Shown: positions 17,923 through 27,197 of the stretch, piece after piece
Numbering within the stretch: position 1 is the first letter of the stretch
Layout: each line of letters opens with the position of its first letter
From: an uncultured Draconibacterium sp.
GTDB lineage: Bacteria; Bacteroidota; Bacteroidia; Bacteroidales; Prolixibacteraceae
Direction of reading: 5' to 3'
Assembly (NCBI RefSeq): GCF_963677565.1
Contig: NZ_OY781982.1
Location: forward strand, 434,001-498,000
DNA length: 64,000 nt
The notes under the pieces: model-generated
Seen by the model: only the letters and a program-made list of their open reading frames with translations
Database searches by the model: none
What the model was told of the DNA's origin: nothing
Program-made: the position numbers and the translations under genes

Positions 17923-20859
17923 CTATCTAATTGAAACTTTTTCTGTGTCTACGTATCCGTTTTCGGTTAACACTTTTACAACGTAAATTCCTTGCTTCAT
18001 CGGAATCGACAATGTAGTACTGTGCGTTTCGCCTTGTTCAACCTGAGCTCCGGTGATACTGTAAACAGTATATTTCACCATATTATCTGAAGAACGGATA
18101 TTCAATTTCTGACCACTTTGCCAGTAAATCACCTCATTCTCAAACTGATGAATATCTACATCGGTAACAACATTTTGAACGTTATTAGGAATTACAATTT
18201 CGTAATCAGGAATGATCGACTGTAATTTCAATTCGAAATTATCAAAAGTACCCCAGTTGTTGGCCGGAATTGTATTTTCTGTTCCTGCACCTTTAATACC
18301 AAAGGTTAATGATCCTCCGCTGACAGGTGCAGTCAGGTTACGTTTGGTGTTGCTCCACTCCTCAAATGCAAGTGGCTCTTCCGTCAACTCTCCACCATCG
18401 GCGTATAAGAAAATAGTACTGTCGTTGCTCACCACACTCATTACTGAAACCTGGTAGCTTCCATCCAGCAAACCACTCACTGTTTGTCCGCAAATGAAAG
18501 TATAATCGGAACCTTGCCAAATGGTCATGTTCTTCGAGCCGTCAACACCTTTATTTTCAGTGTAAGGCAACCAATCGGTATTCGATTCATGATCCCAACC
18601 TAAAAACTCTTCTTCAAAACCAGGATTTATCAGATCAACTTCAGGTAAACGAACCACCTCGAAATTATCGAAAGTTCCCCAGTTATTGGCAGGAATTGTA
18701 TTTTCGGTGCCTGCACCTTTGATACCAAAAGTCAGGCTGCCATTAGTTACATTAACGATCAGTTTGCGTTTTGTATTTGTCCACTCTTCAAAAGCCAGTG
18801 GCTCTTCAACAAGCTCACCACCATCGGCATACAAGAAGATTGTACTGTCGTTGCTAACTACCGACATTACCGAAACCTGGTATTTACCGTTTGGCAGATT
18901 ATTCAAAGTCTGACCATTAATAAAAGTGTAGTCTGAACCTTGCCAGATGGTCATGTTTTTTGATCCGCCAACACCTTTATTCTCGGTATAAGGCAACCAG
19001 TCCGTATCAGAAGTTGAATCCCATCCTTCGAACTCATTTTCGAATCCAGGATTTACCAATCCGATGCTCGACAACCATTTCACTTCGAAATTATCAAAGG
19101 TTCCCCAGTTGTTGGCAGGAATTCCATTATTAGCTCCTGCACCTCTGATACCAAATTCCAAAGTTCCATCAGTAACCACAATTTTTAGCGAACGTTTTGT
19201 ATTTGTCCATTCTTCAAATGGCAGAGGTTTTACTTCTTCTGCATCACCGCTTCTTGCAAAAAGAGCAATGGTATTGTCGTTACTTACCACCGACATCACA
19301 CTCACCTCGTAAGTTCCGTTTGGAAGATTTGAGATGGATTGATACGTGATAAAAGTATAATCAGATCCTTGCCAGATAGTCATGTTCTTCGATCCGTCAA
19401 CGCCTTTATTTTCAGTGTATGGTAACCAATCCGTATCAGAAGTTGAATTCCATTTTTCAAACTCATTTTCAAAACCCGGGTTGATCAGCTCAACACTGGT
19501 ATCGCCGGCTTCCAAAGCTTTCTGAAAAGCTACGATTGCAGCCTGCATCGCCACAATTCCTTCATCCAATTGTTGTTCTGTTACGCCTTCAGTATTTATT
19601 AGAACCAACGCATCTTCAATTGCATTACCCAATTCTTGCTTTGCCTCTTCGAACTCCTGTGTATTGGCAATTAAATCGTTGGCAGTAAACACCTCCGCAA
19701 TCAATAACTGAACTTTTTCCATTACAGCAATGGCACTGTTATAATCAGCAGCATCGCTTGTTGGATCAGCCAAAACAGCTTTGGCCGATTCTACTGATAA
19801 AACTACACCCGACTGGTATCTTGGGTCATCAAGATCAACCAAGGTAGCTGCATAAGCTTCTGCCTGAAGAATGGCATCAACCAAATCCTGTGCTACTGCA
19901 ATATTGTTTCTTAAACTATCGATGGCCGTATAATCTGGATCACCAGATGCGAGAAACTCTTCAAGATTATCGATCAAAGCATTAAAAGACTCTTTTACAC
20001 CTTCGTCAGCTGCGGACGAATCGATAAAAGCTTTTGCACTTTCCACATCCTCCGATAAACTGATGTAGTTGTTAAAAGTTGAAATTGCCTCATCCACATT
20101 AGGCTGAAAATTTAGCATCTCTCCATCGGTTCCAAACACCCTTATCTCACGTGCTTTTTCCATCACATAAAACATATCAGCTAACACTTCTTCAGGGAAT
20201 TCAGGATGAGCATAATACAACTCCATACCTTTTTCGATTGATGATTCAAACAAAGCGATTGGATCAAACTCAACTAATCGGAAAACACAATTAAGGGCAT
20301 TTTCCTGTGTAAGATCTGCTGTTTTCAGACGAAAGGCAGCAATTCCGTTAGCGTCAAAATTCAAAGCGTTAGGACCGGGTGAATAATTCATTCCACTTAA
20401 ATCGGCCGGTTTATCAATGGTTTCGAAAGCATACCAATCATCAAAAATATTGGTGAATCGGAATGCCAGTTCTTTATCGTGTGTCTCGTTCCCTTCGCGG
20501 CCATGGTCTGCATCCTGAGGTTCCAGGTAAGCATAATTGTTCCACGATTTCAAAAAATGTTTATCGCTTAAACCTTCATCCAGGTTACGGACATTGATAT
20601 ATCCGGGATTTTGCTCCATCTCATCGAACACCCAAAGTTGTGAGCCCGATCCATCAAAGTAGTCGGAATAACCAATTTGGTCAGACCATGATGCGACCTC
20701 CGGATGGAAACTCAGTACCTTTTCGTTTCCTGCTCCATCGTAAATAAGCAGGTAATATTTCGTTCCGTCTGTTTTTGGCATAAAATGCTCCTGGGCCTGA
20801 ACAGTTCCCAGAAAACACCAGCTGATTAATAATGCAACTATATATGTTATTCTTTTCAT
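17923..20859 (-). CDS. T9SS-exported surface protein with three tandem jelly-roll-like modules
   Basis: A 978-residue protein with a signal peptide (ending GTVQAQ), an unfamiliar N-terminal domain (about 25-220), an Asp/Glu/Ala-rich helical stretch resembling FIVAR repeats (about 225-450), three tandem modules of about 140 residues (starting near 455, 600 and 740) and a T9SS sorting tail (about 905-978, with YTVYSITGAQVEQGE). Each module begins NPGFE and repeats NMTIWQGSDYTF, VSVMSVVSNDSTIFLYADGG and NNWGTFDNFE, the pattern of carbohydrate-binding jelly rolls. No catalytic motif is seen. Its place directly after SusD is where surface glycan-binding proteins normally lie, so it probably captures the polysaccharide. 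The use of T9SS instead of a lipid anchor is unusual for that role. The binding function is inference. Confidence 0.75.
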   Translation of the reverse strand: MKRITYIVALLISWCFLGTVQAQEHFMPKTDGTKYYLLIYDGAGNEKVLSFHPEVASWSDQIGYSDYFDGSGSQLWVFDEMEQNPGYINVRNLDEGLSDKHFLKSWNNYAYLEPQDADHGREGNETHDKELAFRFTNIFDDWYAFETIDKPADLSGMNYSPGPNALNFDANGIAAFRLKTADLTQENALNCVFRLVEFDPIALFESSIEKGMELYYAHPEFPEEVLADMFYVMEKAREIRVFGTDGEMLNFQPNVDEAISTFNNYISLSEDVESAKAFIDSSAADEGVKESFNALIDNLEEFLASGDPDYTAIDSLRNNIAVAQDLVDAILQAEAYAATLVDLDDPRYQSGVVLSVESAKAVLADPTSDAADYNSAIAVMEKVQLLIAEVFTANDLIANTQEFEEAKQELGNAIEDALVLINTEGVTEQQLDEGIVAMQAAIVAFQKALEAGDTSVELINPGFENEFEKWNSTSDTDWLPYTENKGVDGSKNMTIWQGSDYTFITYQSISNLPNGTYEVSVMSVVSNDNTIALFARSGDAEEVKPLPFEEWTNTKRSLKIVVTDGTLEFGIRGAGANNGIPANNWGTFDNFEVKWLSSIGLVNPGFENEFEGWDSTSDTDWLPYTENKGVGGSKNMTIWQGSDYTFINGQTLNNLPNGKYQVSVMSVVSNDSTIFLYADGGELVEEPLAFEEWTNTKRKLIVNVTNGSLTFGIKGAGTENTIPANNWGTFDNFEVVRLPEVDLINPGFEEEFLGWDHESNTDWLPYTENKGVDGSKNMTIWQGSDYTFICGQTVSGLLDGSYQVSVMSVVSNDSTIFLYADGGELTEEPLAFEEWSNTKRNLTAPVSGGSLTFGIKGAGTENTIPANNWGTFDNFELKLQSIIPDYEIVIPNNVQNVVTDVDIHQFENEVIYWQSGQKLNIRSSDNMVKYTVYSITGAQVEQGETHSTTLSIPMKQGIYVVKVLTENGYVDTEKVSIR
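18215..19495 (-). repeat. three direct coding repeats of about 425 bp
   Basis: The three jelly-roll modules of the surface protein are recognisably repeated at DNA level, with starts near 19495, 19063 and 18640. Blocks such as the stretch encoding NNWGTFDNFE and that encoding the TIWQGSDYTF segment recur nearly unchanged. This suggests recent duplication or ongoing homogenisation of the modules. Confidence 0.85.
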
Positions 20860-20887
20860 TTTCTCTTGTTTTAAAGTTCAAATTACA

Positions 20888-22600
20888 TTACCAACCCATG
20901 TTTTGAGTTAAGCCGTTGTTTACATCGCGCTGCGGTATTGGATAGAAATTCATACGTTCTTCAAAATATCGGTCTTCCAGTTCCATTTTCTGATAATTGT
21001 AAGAACCATCGGCATTTTGCGTGATATCCATTTTGTAAACCGGCTGACTTAATACATCCGCTGCAATTCCCCAGCGGCGCAAATCCCACGCCCGTTGATC
21101 TTCGAATGCAAACTCGATAAAGCGCTCTTCACGAATTCGTTCTCTCATTTCTTCTTTGCTCATACTGTTGAGCATGATTTCAGGCAGACCGCCATGTCTC
21201 TCAACTGTCTGATTCAATAGTGTGGTAGCTGTTAAGTACGATTCCCCTAGGTTCGACGGACCATACAATTCGTTAGCTGCTTCTGCCCAGATCAAAACCA
21301 TATCGGCAAAGCGGAAAATTGGCCACTCGCGGTTTGAAGCCTGTCCTTGTCTCAGGTCGAGCGTTGGATCGAGGAACTTTCGTAAATAGTAACCGGTTTT
21401 GGTTCCGTAATCGCGATCCATTCCGTCTCTACCACCTTTAAAGGTTTCAATTATTCGTGATTCCGTATTTCGTTCGTCCCAGTTGCTTCCGTTTACAATT
21501 ACGGTGTGCAACAATCGTTCGTCGCGATTTACATAAGGATTGGCAGGATCGTAACCCGATTCAGGATCATCGATTTTTTTACCATTCAACATGCGGTAAG
21601 CGTCAACTAAATTCTGAGTTGGATTTGTGCTTCCGGTAGTTATTACTCCTTCAGAACCTACAGGAAAGTTCACTTTCTCAATGTAGTTGATATCAGCCTG
21701 ACGATATCCCAAAATAATTTCAGGACTACTGCCGTCAAACTGGTCGTAAGGGCCAAATGTAAATACACGATCGAAAGCAATGTCCTGAGCAATGTCCAGA
21801 ATCTCTTTCCAGTATACATTTTGCTGTGCAGAACCTTCGGTAACAGCGCTATTATAAATTGGACTGGCCAACAACAAATAGGTTTTACATTTTAATGCTT
21901 TAACAGCAGTTCCGTTCGGTCTTCCCTGGTCGGCTCCTTCATCAAGCAATGGCAACAATTCGTTGTCGATCAGGTAATCGCACTGGTCGATAATATAGTT
22001 GGCACAAGTTTCAAATGAAGCTCTTCCTTCGGCAAATGCGCCGTTCGACAAATCGCTCATGTCTTGCACTACATTGTCGCCAACCAAAACTACTCCGCCG
22101 TATCTTTTTACCAGCTCATAATAATACAATGCTCTTAAAAAACGTGCCTCGTTTTGGTATGAAGCAAGGTTATTCAGAAACACCTGTCGGTTCGACGGCT
22201 CGAACGTATCGAAAGTAGTCGACTTTGTCTCCTCTAAAAACAGGTTGACTTTATAAATGGCATTGTAGTATTTATTCCAATTATTTCTTGCAAACGGAGA
22301 AACAGAGCTCCAGTTGCCTGAATTAAGACTTTGAACAGATGCCGATGGATTGGCATTTTCGCCTTCATCTGTAGCACTTCCGTATAATTCGCCCTGGCTA
22401 AAACCTTCCGGGGCAAATCCATTTGGCATTTCACTGATCAGATCAACGATGTAACGATCGATATAAGTTGGATTGTTCCACATCAGATCATCGGTGATAC
22501 CGGTATCTTGTTCCATGTCAAGCTGCTGACATGCAGCAAAAAGAAGGATCAGGACACTCAGAATCGATGAGATTTTTATATTTTGTTTTGCTCGTTTCAT
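20888..22600 (-). CDS. SusD/RagB family outer-membrane lipoprotein (second pair)
   Basis: A 570-residue SusD-like glycan-binding lipoprotein. The signal ends at a lipobox (LILLFAAC near residue 24). Family features are the early N-terminal segment DLMWNNPTYIDRYIVDLI, the helical TPR-like core with YQNEARFLRALYYYELVKRYGGVVLV, and the C-terminal ERFIEFAFEDQRAWDLRRWGIA block found in most SusD proteins. It would sit as a lid on the SusC barrel encoded 12 bases upstream and help select the oligosaccharide. It is clearly different in sequence from the SusD of the first pair, so the two transport complexes may prefer different ligands or chain lengths. Confidence 0.93.
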   Translation of the reverse strand: MKRAKQNIKISSILSVLILLFAACQQLDMEQDTGITDDLMWNNPTYIDRYIVDLISEMPNGFAPEGFSQGELYGSATDEGENANPSASVQSLNSGNWSSVSPFARNNWNKYYNAIYKVNLFLEETKSTTFDTFEPSNRQVFLNNLASYQNEARFLRALYYYELVKRYGGVVLVGDNVVQDMSDLSNGAFAEGRASFETCANYIIDQCDYLIDNELLPLLDEGADQGRPNGTAVKALKCKTYLLLASPIYNSAVTEGSAQQNVYWKEILDIAQDIAFDRVFTFGPYDQFDGSSPEIILGYRQADINYIEKVNFPVGSEGVITTGSTNPTQNLVDAYRMLNGKKIDDPESGYDPANPYVNRDERLLHTVIVNGSNWDERNTESRIIETFKGGRDGMDRDYGTKTGYYLRKFLDPTLDLRQGQASNREWPIFRFADMVLIWAEAANELYGPSNLGESYLTATTLLNQTVERHGGLPEIMLNSMSKEEMRERIREERFIEFAFEDQRAWDLRRWGIAADVLSQPVYKMDITQNADGSYNYQKMELEDRYFEERMNFYPIPQRDVNNGLTQNMGW

Positions 22601-22612
22601 ATCTGTTCTCTA

Positions 22613-25342
22613 TTAAAAGTTAAGATTTAAACCCAGAAAATATGATTTCATCGGAGGGTATCCGATTCCAATAAATTCAGGATCTGTGTAGTCCCAATCA
22701 CTTAGTGTTAAAACATTAACACCACGCACAAAGAACCTTACGTTGTCTATCCCAAGACGGTTGGTAATATTCTCCGAGAGTGAATATCCAAGCTCGATGT
22801 TGCGAAGTTTTATAAAGTCGCCTTTTCGCACCCAGTGTGTAGAAGCCTGGTAATTATTTGTATTCGTTAGCGACAAAGCAGGGAAATCACTTTCGTTTAC
22901 AATTTCGGTGGCAGCATTGCCGGTTAAGAACGGTTGGTAAAGCACATTGTCTGAAAGTACAATATCGCGGTTGAACTGTCCTTGCAACATAGCTTCCACA
23001 TCGAAACCTTTATACTCGAATCCAAGATTCAGCCCTAGATCAATGTTACCAATGTTATCGCCAATGGCTTTCATATCTCTCGAATCGATTACCTGGTCGT
23101 TATTTACATCGGCATATTTCAAATCCCCCACACGCGGAGTTCCGAATGTTTGAGTTGGAGACGACTGAATGTCGCTTTCGCTTGCAAATGTGCCCACAAC
23201 TTCGTAACCGTATACAGTAGAAACCGAATTTCCAGTTTTGTTTAAATGCTCCAAATCTGATCCGTTCAACGACTCTCCCATCTCATCAATGGTGTTATCG
23301 AAATACGAGAAAATCAGGTTTGCATTCCATTTCAATTCTTTCTCCCTTGACGAATAACCCAGTTCAAATTCAAAACCTGAATTGGTAAGTTTACCGATGT
23401 TTTCGTAAGGTAATTCGGCTCCCGTTGCTGCCGGATGATTATAATCGATGTACAAAACATCCGATCGTTTATCCTGGAAGTAATCAAAAGCCAATGTCAG
23501 GTGATCGTACATTTCCAGATCGATACCAATATTCAGCTTTTTAGAGATTTCCCACTGAATATCAGAATTTGCCAACATGCCCGGTTTAATACCGTAAATC
23601 ATATCCCATCCTGTTCCAATCGGGAATGAGCCTCCGTCGTTGTAAAACTGTGTAAAAGGATATCTTCCGTTTACGTAGCGGTTTAATCCGGTAATACCAT
23701 ACGATGCTCTTAATTTACCAAAGTTGATGGCACTTTCTTCTCCTACAAAATCCTCGTTTGAGAATACCCAACCTGCAGATACTGACGGGAAGAAACCATA
23801 CTTATCTCCATCTGCATACTGATCGGAACCAAAGTAGCTGGCCGAAGCTTCCAACAGGTATTTATTGGCATACGCATATTGTACCCGTGCCGCGTAATTA
23901 TTAGTTAGATAAGGTGATAAATCGGTATTTTCACGGTACTCTTTATCTCCCTGATAGCGCACCAATACACTTAAATCGTTATCGCTTTCAGAAACCATAT
24001 CGTATGTAATATTAGCACTGAAAACATTATTTCTTGTGCTGCTTGCATTACTCCAAACATTGTATGGCGAATCTTCGCGGTACGAGTAGTAACTGTATTC
24101 TCCGTTACTTCCTGACGCAATTTGCGAATATGGAAAATACCTCCAGTTTCCATCGCTGTTAACCGATCCGTTATCCAGTACATAACTAATTCCGGCCGCT
24201 AAACCTTCTGCAATAAAATCGAATTTTTGAGTCAATGTAAATCCGGCATTTAAAAAATTGGTAACCGAACTATTACGTCCACCATACTCAATCATTGCAT
24301 ATGGATTATTCAGCAATAAGGATGTTCCACCGTAACTTCCGTTTGGATTTACAACATTAAATGCATTCGGTGGAAGAGTCATTATGCCTGTCCAGATTTC
24401 GCTGGCAGAATAAGCAGGAAATGTGTTATTATTCATCATTCCTGATAAATCCATCGAGAATTTTGTGGTACTTGAGATATTGATATCAATATTCGAGCGC
24501 AAATTCAACTGTGTTAAGTTGGCATTCGCTTTCATATCGGGATTTTCTGGTTTGTACATCCCGTTGTTGTATAAGAAACCAACATTAACGAAGTACTGTA
24601 TAAAATCAGATCCACCTTCTATTCCTACGTTTGCCCTAGAAATATTTGATGAATTTTTTATTACCTGATCGTACCAATCTACATCAGGATATAATGGCGA
24701 CGTTCCGGCAGCAGAAATATCCGCATCTGAATATTTGGCACTAAGTCCGTCGTTTGCAGCTGCCTGATTGTATAAGGTCATATAATCACGTGATCCTAAA
24801 ATATCGATTGTATTGGTCGGGCTTTGAAGACCTGACTGAATACTGATATCAATGCGATTCTTCTCAATTTTTCCTCTTTTAGTTGTAATCAAAATTGCGC
24901 CGTTAGCTGCTTTCATACCATATAAAGCTACTGCCGCAGCATCTTTAAGTACAGAAACTGATTCAACCTCTTCAGGATTTAAATAAGTTAAATCTCTTTC
25001 AAAGCCGTCAATCATTACCAGCGGATCACCATTGGCTCCTCTTATTCGTAGTGTGGGTGAATTGTACCCCGGCTCTCCTGAACCCTGAATAACGGATAAA
25101 CCGGCCAGTTTACCGTAAAGGGTGTTACCAAAATTACTAACGGCACCTTTCGAAAGCTCTTCGCCCGAAACCGTAGACATTGACGAAGAAACATTACTTT
25201 TCGCCTGGATGCCGTAAGCAATATTAACGTCTGCTGTTCGATTTACTTCAGTTACCTCCAACGAATCGTTTTGCGCCCATCCACAGAACGATGCCAGTAC
25301 AGCGATAACAAGTAATACTATCTTATTTATATATTTTCTCAT
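22613..25342 (-). CDS. SusC-like TonB-dependent transporter, short N-terminus (second pair)
   Basis: A 909-residue TonB-dependent outer-membrane transporter. After the signal peptide (MRKYINKIVLLVIAVLASFCGWAQ) the plug domain begins almost at once (SMSTVSGEELSKGAVSNFGNTLYGKLAGLSV) and contains the SusC-type blocks LRIRGANGDPLVMIDGFERDL and VLKDAAAVALYGMKAANGAILITTKRGK. The 22-strand barrel region follows to a C-terminal Phe. It lacks the carboxypeptidase-regulatory-like domain present in the first SusC of the locus. That makes it shorter than usual, but the plug and barrel look intact, so it is not judged a pseudogene. It is close-coupled to its SusD. Confidence 0.92.
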   Translation of the reverse strand: MRKYINKIVLLVIAVLASFCGWAQNDSLEVTEVNRTADVNIAYGIQAKSNVSSSMSTVSGEELSKGAVSNFGNTLYGKLAGLSVIQGSGEPGYNSPTLRIRGANGDPLVMIDGFERDLTYLNPEEVESVSVLKDAAAVALYGMKAANGAILITTKRGKIEKNRIDISIQSGLQSPTNTIDILGSRDYMTLYNQAAANDGLSAKYSDADISAAGTSPLYPDVDWYDQVIKNSSNISRANVGIEGGSDFIQYFVNVGFLYNNGMYKPENPDMKANANLTQLNLRSNIDINISSTTKFSMDLSGMMNNNTFPAYSASEIWTGIMTLPPNAFNVVNPNGSYGGTSLLLNNPYAMIEYGGRNSSVTNFLNAGFTLTQKFDFIAEGLAAGISYVLDNGSVNSDGNWRYFPYSQIASGSNGEYSYYSYREDSPYNVWSNASSTRNNVFSANITYDMVSESDNDLSVLVRYQGDKEYRENTDLSPYLTNNYAARVQYAYANKYLLEASASYFGSDQYADGDKYGFFPSVSAGWVFSNEDFVGEESAINFGKLRASYGITGLNRYVNGRYPFTQFYNDGGSFPIGTGWDMIYGIKPGMLANSDIQWEISKKLNIGIDLEMYDHLTLAFDYFQDKRSDVLYIDYNHPAATGAELPYENIGKLTNSGFEFELGYSSREKELKWNANLIFSYFDNTIDEMGESLNGSDLEHLNKTGNSVSTVYGYEVVGTFASESDIQSSPTQTFGTPRVGDLKYADVNNDQVIDSRDMKAIGDNIGNIDLGLNLGFEYKGFDVEAMLQGQFNRDIVLSDNVLYQPFLTGNAATEIVNESDFPALSLTNTNNYQASTHWVRKGDFIKLRNIELGYSLSENITNRLGIDNVRFFVRGVNVLTLSDWDYTDPEFIGIGYPPMKSYFLGLNLNF

Positions 25343-25363
25343 AATATTATTTGATTAGTCTGG

Positions 25364-27181
25364 TTAGTACTTTGGATTTTGGTAAAGTCCCGGAGTATTA
25401 TTAACCCAGTCATTATGCAATGGATGGAAGTAATATTTATCCTCAAAGAAATCAACCCAATTGATTTTACTTCTCGAAACAACTCCATTGTTGATGATAG
25501 CACCAACCATATCCAATTGTAGTTCGTCTCCTTCTTTCCATCTTCTCAAATCGAAATAGCGTTGTCCTTCCAAAAAGAATTCTACCGAACGTTCGTACTT
25601 AATTGCATTGTGGAACTGTTCTCTGGCTGAAGCACCTTCATAGTTATTAGCATCGTAACCAGGCATACCAGAACGTGACCTTACTTCATTCAAATACTGA
25701 ATAGCTTCGGCATTAGGTCCGCTGTTTGCTTCACTCAATGCCTCAGCATAAAGCAGGTATAAATCGGCCAAACGAATTATTGGATGTACCGGAGTGTAAA
25801 CCACCGATGGACCTGCTCCCAGTTCTTCGTTTACGAATTTGCGCACCATAAAGCTGGTTTTAAATTCTGTCCAGTCGCCATGCGTTCTGTCCGGAACTGA
25901 CGGGTCAATATCAAAATTGATCAGTCTATCGTTGTAGCTTGTACCAAATTCAGAACCGTGATAAACCACATTTTGAGCAAAGCGAGGATCTCTGTCTTTC
26001 CAGTATTCCTGATCGGTATAACCGGCTTCTGTTCCGGCAGCCGAAATGATAGGTTTGGTTCCGTCTCCGTTTTCGTAACCTGAAATCGGGAATTTACCAT
26101 TTGTCATCTGGTAACTATCCACATGTTGGAAGGTAGGCTGATAAGTAACATCAACACGGTTGTACCAACCAATTCCGTATGGCCAGTTCATCATGTTGTG
26201 TGTGTATTCCCAACCTCCTTCGGAGTTACCCGGATCAAACCGTTGGTAAATGATATGTTCGTTGGTCAAATTAATAGCCAGTTCGTAAATACTGTGCTCT
26301 GTACCACCGCCGGTATAAAGTGCATGTCCTGCAGCTTGTGCAGCGTCAATAGCTTCTTTACCAGCTGTAGCGGCTCGTTGCCAGCGTTGATCATCTGAAT
26401 TTCCATATCCCAATACTTCAGGATGTTCGTATCCGGCAGCGTAAGCAGGCGTTGGTCCGTTGTAAAGCGGGCTGGCTGCGTAAACCAAAATTTTAGCTTT
26501 AAGCGCTTTTGCTGCAGCAACCGAGAAACGACCTGTCCAACGATCTTCCCACTGCTCGGGTAACAAGGTAGCTGCAACATCGAGGTGATAAACCATACTG
26601 TCAATCATATCGCTGAAAGCAGGTCTCGGAATTGGCTCTTCTCCACCTTCCAGTCGGTCACTGATCCATGGTAAACTTCCCCAGGTTTTAAAACCTTTAA
26701 AATACTGGTAAGCAATATGTGTATGCGCTTCTCCGAGCATACGTCGAACATATTCCTGTTCGGTTGAAGATCCGGTTGGAATTCCGCCTGCTTTTTCAAT
26801 AAATGTATTGCAGTTTCTTATGGCCAGATACAATTTATCAAGCGGATAAATCTGGCTTGTAGTTGAGCTCAGCGTACCGTTTACATATTTCATGTATTGG
26901 TTATCGCTAATGTTCGGAACATACATTTGTTCGCCAATATCCGACCAACTGAGGTAGCCATCCCACCAACTCAGGTTAATATTATCGGCTCCAAAATATT
27001 CATCGTGGTAAAGCGAAAATATGAGCTGTTGTGCATTGTTTGTCGATGCAAACACAGTGTCTAATGTAATATCGGCTCCTGCAGGTTTTTCCAGAAAATC
27101 TTCCTGGCAAGAAAATACAGAAAGCGTAATCAATATTATTAAACAAACTTGTATTATCTGATGTATTCTATTCTTTTTCAT
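25364..27181 (-). CDS. SusD/RagB family outer-membrane lipoprotein (first pair)
   Basis: A 605-residue SusD-like lipoprotein with lipobox VFSC near residue 25 followed by QEDFLEKPAGADITLDTVF, the usual N-terminal SusD pattern. The helical core includes EYVRRMLGEAHTHIAYQYFK, and the C-terminal part has YLNEVRSRSGMPGYD and YERSVEFFLEGQRYFDLRRW, both standard in the family. It should bind the target glycan at the cell surface and cap the SusC encoded 16 bases upstream. Being the second gene of the operon, it should be among the most strongly expressed genes of the PUL. Confidence 0.93.
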   Translation of the reverse strand: MKKNRIHQIIQVCLIILITLSVFSCQEDFLEKPAGADITLDTVFASTNNAQQLIFSLYHDEYFGADNINLSWWDGYLSWSDIGEQMYVPNISDNQYMKYVNGTLSSTTSQIYPLDKLYLAIRNCNTFIEKAGGIPTGSSTEQEYVRRMLGEAHTHIAYQYFKGFKTWGSLPWISDRLEGGEEPIPRPAFSDMIDSMVYHLDVAATLLPEQWEDRWTGRFSVAAAKALKAKILVYAASPLYNGPTPAYAAGYEHPEVLGYGNSDDQRWQRAATAGKEAIDAAQAAGHALYTGGGTEHSIYELAINLTNEHIIYQRFDPGNSEGGWEYTHNMMNWPYGIGWYNRVDVTYQPTFQHVDSYQMTNGKFPISGYENGDGTKPIISAAGTEAGYTDQEYWKDRDPRFAQNVVYHGSEFGTSYNDRLINFDIDPSVPDRTHGDWTEFKTSFMVRKFVNEELGAGPSVVYTPVHPIIRLADLYLLYAEALSEANSGPNAEAIQYLNEVRSRSGMPGYDANNYEGASAREQFHNAIKYERSVEFFLEGQRYFDLRRWKEGDELQLDMVGAIINNGVVSRSKINWVDFFEDKYYFHPLHNDWVNNTPGLYQNPKY

Positions 27182-27197
27182 GATATTCTGTTTTCAA

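Noticed and set aside
22613..25342. Second SusC as a truncated pseudogene
   Set aside because: Only the optional N-terminal regulatory-like domain is missing. Signal peptide, plug and barrel are continuous to a terminal Phe without frameshift.
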